Assembly (NCBI GenBank): GCA_002841765.1
Contig: PHAV01000012.1
Location: 18,171 to 82,170, forward strand
Source: Deltaproteobacteria bacterium HGW-Deltaproteobacteria-4
GTDB taxonomy: Bacteria; Desulfobacterota; Desulfuromonadia; Desulfuromonadales; UBA2197
DNA: 64,000 nt
Direction of reading: 5' to 3'
The notes under the pieces were generated by a model. That model saw only the letters and a list, made by a program, of their open reading frames with translations, was not told the origin of the DNA and made no database searches. The position numbers and the translations under genes were made by a program. Positions within the stretch are counted from its first letter, which is position 1. Every line of letters starts with the position of its first letter. This document shows, piece by piece, positions 25,617-35,151 of this stretch.

Positions 25617-26720
25617 TCAACGCAGTAACGGCAGCGAAATAATAATCGAGGTGCCGCTGCCGGGGACGCTCTCGATGCGGATCAGGCCGCGATGTTCATC
25701 GACGATCTTCTGGCAGACTGCCAGGCCGAGCCCGGTCCCCCGCTCTTTGGTCGTATGAAAAGGGGTGAAGATGTGTTCGAGCTCTTCAGCGCTCATCCCC
25801 CGGCCGGTGTCGCGGATTTCAATCTGCACCATCGGCGTCGAGCGACTGCCGGGACGGAGCATGTGCATGTTGGTGTCGACGCGGCAGATCGTCGTCACCC
25901 GTCCAACCTTGTCGATGGCTTCGGCGCCATTTTTGATCAGGTTGAGAAAGAGTCTGGAGATCAACGCTTCATCGGCAAGGAGCAGCGGCAGGCTCGGATC
26001 GACATCAAGGATGAACTCAACGCCGCGACTGCGATGCTCTTCGCGCTGCAACAAAACAATATCATTGAGAATAGCGTTCAAATGCACCGGCACCATCTGC
26101 AAGGGGCGAGGTGCAGCAAGATCCATGAGTTCGGCGAGGAGATCGCTGATGCGGCTGACTTCGCGAATCATTACCTGGGTATATTCACGCAGATCGTCAC
26201 GTTCTTCGAGTTCGCGATCAAGCAGTTGCGCTGCGCCGCGAATCCCGCCGAGCGGATTCTTGATCTCGTGGGCCAGGCCAGCAGCCATGACCCCGGCTAC
26301 GGCAAGTTGATCACTGCGCCGGACCGCGTCTTCCAATTCGCGAATACGGGACAGGTCGCGGAGGATGACGATGGCGCCGTTCAGTTCACCGGCATGACTG
26401 AAGAGGGGGAGGGCTGAGGCACTCACCGGCAAAGGCAGGCCGATGGGACGGCGCAGCAGAATGTTTTCGTAATCGGAGAAAGAGCGTCCTTCTTCGAGGG
26501 CGGCGCGGACCAGGGTCAACAGCCCTTCATGACCGGCAAAGAGTTCGGAGAGGGTTCTCCCGAGTGCCTGGCGTTCCGAGATGGCGGTGAGATTTTCAGC
26601 TGCGGCGTTAAAGAGAGTGATGCGCGATTGCCGATCGACGGCAAAGACCGCCCGGTCGATATTCTCCATGACCTGGATATAAAGCTCGGGATCCCGCTGC
26701 CGGGGATGGTGACTGCTCAT
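25617..26720 (-). CDS. NtrB-like PAS histidine kinase
   Basis: A 367-aa cytosolic kinase with no membrane segment. A PAS domain (ENIDRAVFAVDRQSRITLFNAAAE, ~residues 19-43, to ~125) precedes the dimerisation/phospho-acceptor box GLAHEIKNPLGGIRGAAQ (His151). The HATPase_c domain follows with N box LNLIKNGAEAID, G1 box DTGRGMSAEELEHIFTPFHTTK and G2 GTGLGLAVCQKI. This is the NtrB arrangement and it precedes an NtrC-type regulator. Its ATG overlaps the dus stop (ATGA), so the kinase is cotranscribed with a tRNA dihydrouridine synthase, an order resembling the dusB-ntrBC linkage known in alpha-proteobacteria (nifR3-ntrB-ntrC). Confidence 0.9.
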   Translation of the reverse strand: MSSHHPRQRDPELYIQVMENIDRAVFAVDRQSRITLFNAAAENLTAISERQALGRTLSELFAGHEGLLTLVRAALEEGRSFSDYENILLRRPIGLPLPVSASALPLFSHAGELNGAIVILRDLSRIRELEDAVRRSDQLAVAGVMAAGLAHEIKNPLGGIRGAAQLLDRELEERDDLREYTQVMIREVSRISDLLAELMDLAAPRPLQMVPVHLNAILNDIVLLQREEHRSRGVEFILDVDPSLPLLLADEALISRLFLNLIKNGAEAIDKVGRVTTICRVDTNMHMLRPGSRSTPMVQIEIRDTGRGMSAEELEHIFTPFHTTKERGTGLGLAVCQKIVDEHRGLIRIESVPGSGTSIIISLPLLR

Positions 26721-27721
26721 GCCGTATGATCCTCATCCGCAAAAAAAGCATCGATCAGCGCGCGCATGGTGGAGACCTCTTCGGCACGATTGATCGTTTG
26801 GCGAAAAGCAGCGGCACCGGACAGGCCGCGGGCGTACCAGCAGAGATGTTTCCGCATTTCGCCGAGACTTCGGCGTTCGCCAAGAATCTCCAAAGCAAGT
26901 TCGAGGTGGTGGTGCGCGACTTGCGCCCGCTCAGTCGGGGTCGGTGCCTGCCAGTTTTTGCCCTGCAAACGCGCCGCCAGTTCAGCCAGGAGCCAGGGGT
27001 TACCGTAGCCGCCGCGGCCGATCATGATCGCGTCGCAACCGGTCTCGGTCAGCATGCGCACCCCGTCTTCAGCGGTGAAGATATCGCCGCTGCCGATCAC
27101 CGGAATCGTCAGGTCCTCTTTGAGCCGGCGCAGATGCGTCCAGTCCGATAAGCCGGAAAAGCCCTGGCTGCGGGTGCGGGGATGTAGAGTGATGGCATCA
27201 ACGCCTTCCTCTTGGGCAATCCGGCCGATCTCCAGAAAATTGATCTGTTCGGCATCCCAGCCGGAGCGGATCTTGACCGTCAAGGGGCCATCCCAGGCCG
27301 CGCGCATGGCGGCAATGATGCGGCGAATCTGCTCCGGTGTTCGCAACAGGGCACTGCCGCCGCCGCCCTTGGTGACTTTGGGGACCGGGCAGCCGAGATT
27401 GAGATCGATCAAATCGGCGTGACTCGCAACCAGTCGCGCCCCTTGTGCCAGGTATTCGGGATCGCTGCCGAAAAGTTGCACGCCGAGGGGGCGTTCTTCC
27501 GGGCGGGAGTCGAGGAGTTCAAAGGTGCGATTGCGTCCCTTGGCCCGAACCAGACCGACGGCGCTGACCATTTCAGTAAAGACCAGCGCCGCTCCGGCCG
27601 GCTTCATGATCAGCCGATAGGGGAGGTCGGTAATTCCGGCCATCGGGGCAAGAATAATCGGGTTTTTCAGTTGGAGTCCGCGAATTTTCATGAGGTCTTC
27701 TGCATAATTTTTGTGCATCAT
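26717..27721 (-). CDS. dusB: tRNA-dihydrouridine synthase, DusB/NifR3 type
   Basis: A 334-aa flavoenzyme that reduces uridines to dihydrouridine in the tRNA D-loop. The TIM-barrel FMN-binding landmarks are APMAGITDLPYRL, DLNLGCPVPKVTKGGGGSALL (catalytic Cys), ITLHPRTRSQGFSG and VIGSGDIFTAEDG with IGRGGYGNPWL. The ATG at 27721 has GGAGGG nine bases upstream; a later ATG at 27691 gives the more common N-terminus, so the start is open. It leads an operon with the NtrB-like kinase, matching the nifR3-ntrBC order known elsewhere. Confidence 0.93.
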   Translation of the reverse strand: MMHKNYAEDLMKIRGLQLKNPIILAPMAGITDLPYRLIMKPAGAALVFTEMVSAVGLVRAKGRNRTFELLDSRPEERPLGVQLFGSDPEYLAQGARLVASHADLIDLNLGCPVPKVTKGGGGSALLRTPEQIRRIIAAMRAAWDGPLTVKIRSGWDAEQINFLEIGRIAQEEGVDAITLHPRTRSQGFSGLSDWTHLRRLKEDLTIPVIGSGDIFTAEDGVRMLTETGCDAIMIGRGGYGNPWLLAELAARLQGKNWQAPTPTERAQVAHHHLELALEILGERRSLGEMRKHLCWYARGLSGAAAFRQTINRAEEVSTMRALIDAFFADEDHTA

Positions 27722-27769
27722 ACCGATCCGCCCTCCGGAGTGCAACGACAAATTTTCTTTACGACTTGC

Positions 27770-28810
27770 TTATTTGTCGCCGGTTAAAACTCCCTGAGGC
27801 AGCTGCATGGTGACGCAGTGCAGGGAACCGTGCTGGAGAATCAGGGGGGAGCAGTCGATTCCGATAATTTTACGGTCAGGGAAGGCCTGGGCGATGACAT
27901 TCAGGGCGGTTTCATCTTGAGCACAATTATAGGTCGGGACGAGGACGGCACCGTTGATGATCAGGAAGTTGGCGTAGGTTGCCGGCAGGCGCTCGTTGCT
28001 CGGACCGTAGCATGCTTGCGGCCAGGGGAGGGGGAGGAGACGGTAGGGGCGGTCGTCGGCGGTGCGGAAGGAGCGGAGTTGTTCCCTCATGCGTTGCAAT
28101 GCTGCATAGTGTTCGTCTCCGGGATCGTCACAGAAGACGTAAGCGATGGTGTCATTCGGACAGAGCCGGGCCAGGGTGTCGATGTGCGAATCGGTATCGT
28201 CGCCGACGAGATACCCATGCTCAAGCCAAAGGAAGCGCTGAGCGCCGAGTAATTGCCCGAGTTGCGCTTCAATCTCCCTTTGCTGCAGATGGGGATTGCG
28301 ATTAGGATTGAGGAGGCATTCCGAGGTGGTGAGGATGGTGCCGGCGCCATCACTTTCGATGGCGCCCCCTTCGAGGATGAGGCCGACGACCTGCGGATGA
28401 TTCTTGCCGAAGAGCCCGGCTTCTACGAGGCGGCGGGTGATCTGGTTGTCGTGATTGGCGGCGAATTTCAGTCCCCAGCCATTGAAACCGAAGTCGAGGA
28501 GGCGGAGACGATCTTCTTCCACGACGGTGATCGGTCCGAAATCACGGCTCCAGGTATCGTTGGTCGGCAGGTTGAACAAGGTCACCTGTTGCGGGTTGCC
28601 CCCGGCGGCAACGATGGACGGCAGAATTAATTCGCTCTCCGGTGCGACAATCACTACCCGTTCATAATGGCTGATGGCGGCGGCAATGGCAGCAAAGACC
28701 GGTTCGACCTTGTCGAGATCGTCACTCCAGTCGCTGTCAGCGTGCGGCCAACTGAGGAGGACACCGTCCTGTTCTTCCCATTCGGCCGGGAGTCTTCGGT
28801 TTGTCATCAT
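27770..28810 (-). CDS. aguA: Agmatine deiminase / peptidylarginine deiminase family
   Basis: A 346-aa guanidino-group-modifying enzyme that hydrolyses agmatine to N-carbamoylputrescine in polyamine synthesis. The fold landmarks are LPAEWEEQDGVLLSWPH at the start, NDTWSRDFGPI, EGGAIESDG, EHGYLVGDDTDSHIDTLARL (catalytic His/Asp region) and the nucleophile Cys in HGSLHCVTMQLP. The ATG at 28810 overlaps the stop of the upstream membrane protein gene (TAATG) and has AAGGAA just before it. No second-step enzyme (N-carbamoylputrescine amidase, AguB) is in the window, so the pathway is only half represented. Confidence 0.9.
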   Translation of the reverse strand: MMTNRRLPAEWEEQDGVLLSWPHADSDWSDDLDKVEPVFAAIAAAISHYERVVIVAPESELILPSIVAAGGNPQQVTLFNLPTNDTWSRDFGPITVVEEDRLRLLDFGFNGWGLKFAANHDNQITRRLVEAGLFGKNHPQVVGLILEGGAIESDGAGTILTTSECLLNPNRNPHLQQREIEAQLGQLLGAQRFLWLEHGYLVGDDTDSHIDTLARLCPNDTIAYVFCDDPGDEHYAALQRMREQLRSFRTADDRPYRLLPLPWPQACYGPSNERLPATYANFLIINGAVLVPTYNCAQDETALNVIAQAFPDRKIIGIDCSPLILQHGSLHCVTMQLPQGVLTGDK

Positions 28811-30927
28811 TATATTCCTTTGTCCCATTCAATGGGATCCATTGGTCGGGGAGCTTGGACGGGGAGGAGGACGATCATTTTCTCCCCGACAACTTGTGGA
28901 GAAAAAAGCGCGAGTAGTTCAGCTTCTACGTCCATTCCCGCCGGGGCAAGCAAGGGCAGGGGGAGAGGGAAGATGTTAAGATGTTTGACGCCGATTTGCT
29001 GACTGACGAGAAGTCCCCAGACGGTCCGACCGTCGGCGAGACGGCGACCGAGGTCCCAGACCAGCAGAGAGCGTAAAGCCGCCGGGTCAGTCTCTGCCTC
29101 GGCGCGCACAAAGCTGAAATCCTGTCGCTGCCCCTCGACCAGTAGAGGAATGATCGTCGCTTCGTGCTGGCCTCGACCCTGGAGGAGATCGGCAAAAAGG
29201 GTTTTAAAACCGGCTAGTCCGACCTGTGTTGCCGGCCGCCATCCCGCCGCGAGCAGGCGCTGTTGCAGGGCAGTTTCATCTGCTACGACGATGAGGTTCA
29301 AGGGCCGTTGCGGATGTCCCCACAGGTTTTGCGTTGTTCGCGGCAGATCGGCAGAAAGTTCCGGGCTATCGGCAAGAGAGATGATTATGTGTTGTGCTTC
29401 GGCGCGATCCAGTGAGATGGCGCGCAGGTAGGGCCCAATCGAAGCGCTGACCATCACCGCTGTCACAATGACCGCTGGCAGTAAGAGCGTCAGACGGGTA
29501 CTCAAGGTAAAATTGAAGGGTCGCCACCCCCGTTGCAGGCCGAAGCCACCATAACGAAAGCGGGTTTCACAGAGGGTGATCAGAAAGGTGAGCCACAAAG
29601 CGGCCAGAGTAAAGCCGGCCAAAACGTCGCTGGTCCAGTGCAGTCCCAGGTAGATACGGCTGAAGCCGACCAGAAGGACGACAAAACTGCCCAAAAAGAC
29701 GAGCCCGATCCGCGCTCGCCAGTTGCGGGTCGTGCCGATAAGGAAATAGACGACCAGTCCGTAAAAGAGGAGGGCCGAAAAAGCATGGCCGCTGGGGAAG
29801 CTGGCACCGATCGTATCGAGGCCGGGAAAGAGCGGAAGCGGTCGGGACCGGGCAAAGATTTCCTTGGTCAGGAACACAAAGAGTTCGCCACCGACCAAGC
29901 CGAAGAACAGAATCAGTGCCGAAAAATCACGATTATTGATGATTAAGGTAAAGAGAGCAAAAGCGCCAAGAATGATCATCGCCTGGCTGCTGCCGATCCA
30001 GGTCAGCGCGGCAAAGAAGAGGTCGGTCCAGGGGTGATGGAAAATCGCCAGAAAATCGTAAAGCTGCTGGTCGAGATGGGTCAGGCCGCGGCTCACATGG
30101 ATACCACGACCGAACCAGGCAAAGAGGGCCGCCAGGAAAGTACTGATGGTCAAGCCGACAGTCAGACAGATGCCGCTGGCATGTTCGGTGGTAAAGCGTT
30201 GGCAGAGAAAATGCCAAAGGTGGGGATGGCGGCGGCAGGCGGATTGAAAAGCCGGAGTACTCAGCAAATCTTGCCAGCGGGCGGCAATTGTTTCTCCGAT
30301 TTGGCGACCAAGCTTGCCGAGCCAGGGGATGAGATAACGCCAGAGGAGAGCGTTGAGAATAAAGAGGACGGCGAGGAGGAGGATCAACAGGCTGAAGCGG
30401 CCGCTCCAGACCTGGACCATCTGCCAGCTGGCGCCACAGAGATAGCCGAGGCCGGGGTAAATGATCCCCCAAAGTATACCGCTGACTAGCGCATAGAGAG
30501 TAAAGGCGAAAGGATTCATCCGCGCACTGCCGGCGATGAAGGGGATGAACGGCCGTAAAAATCCGACGAAGCGGCCGATAAAGACACTTTTGCCGCCATG
30601 CATGGCAAAATAGAGTTGCGCCTTGTTGAGGAGGTTTGCACGGCGTTTGAACCAGGGACGCTGCATGATCGCGCCTCCGGCCCGGGCGCCGATGAGATAA
30701 CTGATCAGATCTCCGGCGATGGCGCCGACTATATAGACACTGGCGAGAATGACAAAATCCCCCTTGCCGTTGGCAGCGAGAAAGCCGGTAAAGACGATAA
30801 GGACGCTCCCCGGACAGATGATGCCGATGAAGGCCAGCGACTCGACAAAGGCCAACAGACCGAGGAGGCTGTAATAGAGCCCGCCGATCGGAATCCAGTT
30901 GGTGAAATTGTTAATCCAGCCTTCCAT
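28810..30927 (-). CDS. DedA - PAP2 phosphatase - LssY C-terminal fusion protein, copy 1
   Basis: A 705-aa inner-membrane protein. Residues ~1-200 are a DedA/VTT domain (GAIAGDLISYLIGARAGG, then GRFVGFLRPFIPFIAGSARM with its re-entrant motif), as in lipid scramblase-like transporters. Residues ~240-460 are a PAP2 acid phosphatase with all three motifs: KEIFARSRP, FPSGHAF and SRIYLGLHWTSD. The C-terminal ~170 residues are an LssY_C-type domain (NLWGHPQRPLNLIVVADETA, RLLAAGWRPATQ). The predicted role is moving and dephosphorylating an isoprenoid or lipid phosphate such as undecaprenyl diphosphate; the substrate is inferred. It is a tandem paralogue of the next gene upstream. Confidence 0.85.
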   Translation of the reverse strand: MEGWINNFTNWIPIGGLYYSLLGLLAFVESLAFIGIICPGSVLIVFTGFLAANGKGDFVILASVYIVGAIAGDLISYLIGARAGGAIMQRPWFKRRANLLNKAQLYFAMHGGKSVFIGRFVGFLRPFIPFIAGSARMNPFAFTLYALVSGILWGIIYPGLGYLCGASWQMVQVWSGRFSLLILLLAVLFILNALLWRYLIPWLGKLGRQIGETIAARWQDLLSTPAFQSACRRHPHLWHFLCQRFTTEHASGICLTVGLTISTFLAALFAWFGRGIHVSRGLTHLDQQLYDFLAIFHHPWTDLFFAALTWIGSSQAMIILGAFALFTLIINNRDFSALILFFGLVGGELFVFLTKEIFARSRPLPLFPGLDTIGASFPSGHAFSALLFYGLVVYFLIGTTRNWRARIGLVFLGSFVVLLVGFSRIYLGLHWTSDVLAGFTLAALWLTFLITLCETRFRYGGFGLQRGWRPFNFTLSTRLTLLLPAVIVTAVMVSASIGPYLRAISLDRAEAQHIIISLADSPELSADLPRTTQNLWGHPQRPLNLIVVADETALQQRLLAAGWRPATQVGLAGFKTLFADLLQGRGQHEATIIPLLVEGQRQDFSFVRAEAETDPAALRSLLVWDLGRRLADGRTVWGLLVSQQIGVKHLNIFPLPLPLLAPAGMDVEAELLALFSPQVVGEKMIVLLPVQAPRPMDPIEWDKGI

Positions 30928-30978
30928 AACAAAGCGATCCTTGAGTCAAGTTAAATGGCAAAGTGTACATGCCAGCGT

Positions 30979-33078
30979 TCAAAAAAAGTGGGCAGGGGGA
31001 ACTGGATCCCCTTGGCTGGGGAGGAGGACGATCATTTGCCCGTCGGCAGCCTGTGAAGAGAAATGTGCCCGAAGTTCAGCTTCTTCGCCCGTCCCCACCG
31101 GGGCAATGAGGGGCAGAGGAAGAGGAAAGACATTGAGATGTTTGACGCCGATTTGCTGACTGACAAGAAATCCCCAGGCAATCCGCCCGTCTTCGAGACG
31201 GAGCCCCAGATCCCAGACCAAAAGAGAACGCAGCGAAGTCGGTTCAGTCACTGACGCAGCCTGCACAAAGCTGAAATCCTGCCGCTGCCCCTCGACCAGC
31301 AGAGGAACGATCGTCGCTTCATGCTGGGTACGACCATGCAAAAGATCGGCGAAAAGAGTTTTAAAGCCGGCAAGACCGACCTGTGTTGCCGGTCGCCACC
31401 CTGCCGCGAGCAGGCGCTGTTGCACTGCGGCTTCTTCAGCAACGACGATCAGGCTCAAAGGTCGCTGCGGATGCCCCCATAGGTCTTGCGTCGTTCGCGG
31501 CAGGTCGGTAATCAGGCTGGCTAACGACACGGTCTGCTGCAATCGGCCGGCGCGACCGAGTGAGATGGAGCGCAGATACGGATCAATGAGGACGAAAATC
31601 ATTCCTGTCGCTATCAACGCCGCCGGAATCATCAGAAAGAGACGGGTGCGCCGCGAGAATTTGAAAGGTCGTATGCCGTGCTCCAGGCCAAACCCCCCAT
31701 AACGAAAACGTGCTTCGCACAAGGTGATCAAAAAAGTCAGCCACAGTGCCGCCAGAGTAAAGCCGGCAAGAACATCGCTGAGCCAGTGGACGCCGAGATA
31801 AATACGGCTGAAACCGACAAGGAGAACGATAAAACTGCCAAAAAGAAGGAGGACGATCCGCGCGCCCCGCCAATTACGGGTGCTATCGATGAGGAAATAG
31901 ACGATCAACCCGTAAAAGAGTAGAGCGGAAAAAGCATGCACACTGGGGAAGCTGGCGCCAGTAATGACAAGATCTGGAAAGAGCGGAAGTGGCCGGGGGC
32001 GGGCAAAGAGTTCTTTGGCCAGGACTGCAAATAGTTCGCCGCCGGCCATGCCAAAGATGAGAACCAGGGCGGAAAAATCACGGTTGTTGATGATCAGGGT
32101 AAAGAGGGCAAAGGCACCAAGAACAAGCATCGCCGGAACACTGCCGAGCCAGGTCAGGGTGGCAAAAAAAACGTCGGTCCAGGGATGGTGCAAAATCGCC
32201 AACAGTTCGTAAGTGCGCTGATCGATATGAGTCAAGTCGTTGGGAAGATGGATGCTGCGCCCGAACCAGGCGAAGAGGGCGGCAAAGAGGGTGCAGACGG
32301 TGAGGCCGATGGTGAGAAAGATGCCGGTGGCGTGTTCAGCGGTAAAGCGTTGACCCAGGAAGTGCCAGAGGCAGGGATGGTTACGGCAAAAGGATTGCAC
32401 TGCCGGGGTGCCCAGTAATTTTTGCCAATACACTGCGATCTTCACCCCGGCCAATTGTAAGGTCTTGCCGAGTAGCGGGAGGAGATAGCGCCAAAGAAGG
32501 GCATTGAGAACAAAGAGGGCGGCAAGGAGCAAGAACAACAAGCTGAAACGGCCGCTCCAGACCTGCACCATCTGCCAGCTCGCGCCAAAGATGTAACCGA
32601 GCCCGGGCGAGGTAATCCCCCAGAGGACAGCACTGACCAGGGCGTACAAGATAAAGGCGTAGGGATTCATCCGGGCACTGCCGGCAATAAAAGGGATGAA
32701 GGGGCGCAAAAATCCGACAAAACGGCCGACAAAAACGCTCTTTCCCCCGTGTGCGGCAAAGTACAGCTGTCCTTTTTGCAGCAGGTTTTCACGACGTTTA
32801 AACCAGGGACGCTGCATGATTGCCCCCCCGGCCCGGGCCCCGATGACGTAGCTGAGCATGTCGCCGGCGAAACTCCCGATCGCACTGACAATGACAATAG
32901 TGACAATATCCCCCTTACCGTTGGCAGCGAGAAAACCGGCAAAGACAATCAACAGGCCGCCTGGATAAAGGATGCCGATAAAAGCTACGGCATCGACAAA
33001 ACAAAGGAGTCCGATGATGAAATAATAGAGTCCACCGATCGGAATCCAGTTGATGAAGTTATTAAGCCAGACTTCCAT
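30979..33078 (-). CDS. DedA - PAP2 - LssY C-terminal fusion protein, copy 2 (altered PAP2 motif)
   Basis: A 699-aa protein with the same order as its downstream neighbour: DedA/VTT (~1-200), PAP2 (~240-460), LssY_C (~530-699). The two are alike along their whole length and share long identical stretches in the DedA part (for example PFIPFIAGSARMNP), so this is a tandem gene duplication. The difference is in PAP2 motif 2: here it reads FPSVHAF where the family has PSGH, while KELFARPRP and SRIYLGVHWLSD are intact. The GTG (Val) codon is clear on the coding strand. The catalytic His is kept, but Gly to Val beside it could reduce or change activity. The gap between the copies is 51 bases. Confidence 0.83.
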   Translation of the reverse strand: MEVWLNNFINWIPIGGLYYFIIGLLCFVDAVAFIGILYPGGLLIVFAGFLAANGKGDIVTIVIVSAIGSFAGDMLSYVIGARAGGAIMQRPWFKRRENLLQKGQLYFAAHGGKSVFVGRFVGFLRPFIPFIAGSARMNPYAFILYALVSAVLWGITSPGLGYIFGASWQMVQVWSGRFSLLFLLLAALFVLNALLWRYLLPLLGKTLQLAGVKIAVYWQKLLGTPAVQSFCRNHPCLWHFLGQRFTAEHATGIFLTIGLTVCTLFAALFAWFGRSIHLPNDLTHIDQRTYELLAILHHPWTDVFFATLTWLGSVPAMLVLGAFALFTLIINNRDFSALVLIFGMAGGELFAVLAKELFARPRPLPLFPDLVITGASFPSVHAFSALLFYGLIVYFLIDSTRNWRGARIVLLLFGSFIVLLVGFSRIYLGVHWLSDVLAGFTLAALWLTFLITLCEARFRYGGFGLEHGIRPFKFSRRTRLFLMIPAALIATGMIFVLIDPYLRSISLGRAGRLQQTVSLASLITDLPRTTQDLWGHPQRPLSLIVVAEEAAVQQRLLAAGWRPATQVGLAGFKTLFADLLHGRTQHEATIVPLLVEGQRQDFSFVQAASVTEPTSLRSLLVWDLGLRLEDGRIAWGFLVSQQIGVKHLNVFPLPLPLIAPVGTGEEAELRAHFSSQAADGQMIVLLPSQGDPVPPAHFF

Positions 33079-33101
33079 GGCAAGGGATTCCTTGGATCGG
33101 A

Positions 33102-33650
33102 TTAACTGGCAAAGCGTGCCTGCCAGCCTTCGAAAATGGCGAGATTACCGGCGCCGAAGCGCGCCACACTCTGGCGCACCCGCTCGACTTCTTTTTCACG
33201 GGTCAATTCCTGTTCACCCTTGGAAAAGAAAAGGTCGGCGTAAGCGATGATAATCTCTTCCAGCGTCTCGGGAATCATGTTGCGTAGCGGCAGTGGGAGG
33301 TGTTGGTCAAGAATGGCCGCGGCACTGAGGCCGACGCCGATATGGCGCTCACAAACCAGGGCATGACGGGGCCAGCCTTCAAGTTCAAGGATTTCCCGCC
33401 CCTTATAGCCGTGCGCGAGGTAAGGGAGATTACCATGGCAACCGATGGCAGGAGCCGCAACAAAGCGGATGCCGATATCATGGAGCAGGGCGGCTTCTTC
33501 GATAAAGGGCAGATCGAGTGTTTCACTGTGGGCAAGGCGGCCTGCCACTGCCAAAGCTTTGTGTGCAACTGCACGACTGTGGGTAAAGAGGATCTCCCGC
33601 GCCGGATCGCCGGGGGGATAATATTTTTCCAGTAAAGGCCAGGGATTCAA
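33102..33650 (-). CDS. HD-domain phosphohydrolase
   Basis: A 182-aa HD/HDIG protein. The metal-binding pattern is H...HD...D: HSRAVAHKALAVA near residue 24, the LLHDIG doublet near 56-61, then HGYKGREILELEGWPRHALVCERHIGVG with further His ligands, and an Asp in IIAYADLFFSKGE. Such proteins hydrolyse nucleotides or phospholipid-like phosphoesters; the substrate is unknown. It starts at a TTG whose last bases overlap the mazG stop (TTGA), so it is coupled to the MazG gene; both would then deal with phosphorylated small molecules. Confidence 0.85.
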   Translation of the reverse strand: MNPWPLLEKYYPPGDPAREILFTHSRAVAHKALAVAGRLAHSETLDLPFIEEAALLHDIGIRFVAAPAIGCHGNLPYLAHGYKGREILELEGWPRHALVCERHIGVGLSAAAILDQHLPLPLRNMIPETLEEIIIAYADLFFSKGEQELTREKEVERVRQSVARFGAGNLAIFEGWQARFAS

Positions 33651-34336
33651 GCGTTTTCATCCCCGGTGTGAAAGTGGCGATGCGTTGCCCGGCGCAGCGC
33701 CCCTTCCGGGTCGATTCCACCGTCCCGAGCTACCGCGACCAGAGCAAAGAGGGCTTCCCCCAGCGCTTCGTCGCTCATCCCTGCATACAAAGCTTGAACT
33801 GTTGTTGCGCAACTGGCCAGATTCTCACTTGAATGTGGCCAGACCCTGCCACTGCGCGCACTCTTTTCGATCAGTTTCCAGGTTCGCGACAAAGCTGGAA
33901 GACTGCGCGGGATACTCTCCAGCAGCGTACGCTCGCTCTCTCCGCGCTGTGCCTTCTCGCCAGCCTTGACCTGCTCCCACTGCGCTGTCAAATCGCTCTG
34001 ATTTTGCAGGGTGACATCGGCAAAGACATGAGGATGGCGACGGACCAATTTGTCGCTGATGGCATTGGCAATATCTCCGACATCGAAGGCGCCCCGTTCA
34101 GAGAAGATGCGGGCATGAAAAACCACCTGCAGCAGGAGATCTCCGAGTTCATCGCAGATCAGCGTCGGATCGCCGGCTTCGATCGCTTCAATCGTTTCAT
34201 GTGCTTCTTCAAGGAGATAAGGGACCAGACTTTCCGGTGTCTGCTCCGCATCCCAGGGACACCCGCCCGGGGAACGCAGGCGATCCATAATTTCAATGAG
34301 ACGCTGCAAAGCGCTCAGATTTTTGTCGAGGGTCAT
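33647..34336 (-). CDS. mazG: Nucleoside triphosphate pyrophosphohydrolase
   Basis: A 229-aa MazG protein that hydrolyses NTPs to NMPs and pyrophosphate, thought to clear aberrant nucleotides and to modulate starvation responses. The first MazG domain is intact: LRSPGGCPWDAEQTPESL, EEAHETIEAIEAGD (EExxE metal site), DELGDLLLQVVFHA (ExxD) and KLVRRHPHVFADV. The second domain (~150-229) is shorter and weaker than in E. coli MazG (263 aa). It lacks a clear EExxE: SDEALGEALFALVAVARDGG is its nearest match. So only the first site may be catalytic. Confidence 0.92.
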   Translation of the reverse strand: MTLDKNLSALQRLIEIMDRLRSPGGCPWDAEQTPESLVPYLLEEAHETIEAIEAGDPTLICDELGDLLLQVVFHARIFSERGAFDVGDIANAISDKLVRRHPHVFADVTLQNQSDLTAQWEQVKAGEKAQRGESERTLLESIPRSLPALSRTWKLIEKSARSGRVWPHSSENLASCATTVQALYAGMSDEALGEALFALVAVARDGGIDPEGALRRATHRHFHTGDENA

Positions 34337-34416
34337 GATTTTCGTCCAAGGTTAAAATGAAGCTCTCTTTTAACGTAGCAGACAAAAAAGAGCAAGACCG
34401 CGAAGACACTCCTCGT

Positions 34417-35151
34417 TTATTGTTTTCTGTCTATTTCAGGAGAATTTAAAAGGAGACGGCCGTGTTCGATGAAGCTCTCGATATGATCGACAAGGACGGG
34501 GGACGGATTGCTGAAAACGACTCCGAAACCTTCCGGGAGAAAAGTCCTTTGCCGGTCCTTTCCTTGATTGAGCCAGGCTACGGACGACTCGCTACAAAGG
34601 TGTTCGGCACCGGGCCAAGGGAGGAAAAATCGCAAATGAATCAATTCACCTATTTTTAACTCTTCTGAAGTGCCGATAAACATTCCGTGGGGGCCGATAT
34701 CTTCGATAGTTCCATAAAAATTTCCGGCGCTGCTGCGGCAATGAACGATTGGTCGGCAGGAGACCCGGGATTCACGCAACTCGATACTCCCGAGGAGTTT
34801 ATGTCCCAAACTGACAAAGAGAGTCTGGTCAAGGGGTTTGCTCAGGATGTCGCTACACCCTGCCGCCAGACAGGCAACAGTATCCCAGGTCTGACCGGTG
34901 GTGATGAGGACAATTGGAATATTCCTGGCGTATTCGGAACTACGCAACTGCCAGCAGCATTCGACGCCACTTTTGCCGGGAAGATCCATATCCATAAAGA
35001 TGAGCTGCGGATGATGTTTTTCTGACAACTGCAGTACTGACGGGCCATCTTCAGCGGTGAGAATCCACAGATCAAGATCTTTCAGGCAGCGCCGCATTAA
35101 CTCCAGGCCGGTTTTTGTGCTGGATGCCAGCAATACCTTTGCGTTCGCCAT
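34417..35151 (-). CDS. Response regulator receiver with C-terminal PilZ domain
   Basis: A 244-aa protein. Residues 1-~120 are a receiver domain (KVLLASSTKTGLELMRRCL, phospho-acceptor Asp in IFMDMDLPGKSG near residue 53, Lys in ILSKPLD). Residues ~127-235 look like PilZ: RESRVSCRPIVHCRSS (the RxxxR-type loop, altered), then GTIEDIGPHGMFIGTSEELKIGE (matching the D/NxSxxG region loosely) and IHLRFFLPWPG. PilZ domains bind c-di-GMP, but the binding motif here is degenerate, so binding is uncertain. The ATG at 35151 follows an in-frame TTG. A role downstream of the phosphorelay in motility or biofilm regulation is only inferred. Confidence 0.7.
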   Translation of the reverse strand: MANAKVLLASSTKTGLELMRRCLKDLDLWILTAEDGPSVLQLSEKHHPQLIFMDMDLPGKSGVECCWQLRSSEYARNIPIVLITTGQTWDTVACLAAGCSDILSKPLDQTLFVSLGHKLLGSIELRESRVSCRPIVHCRSSAGNFYGTIEDIGPHGMFIGTSEELKIGELIHLRFFLPWPGAEHLCSESSVAWLNQGKDRQRTFLPEGFGVVFSNPSPVLVDHIESFIEHGRLLLNSPEIDRKQ

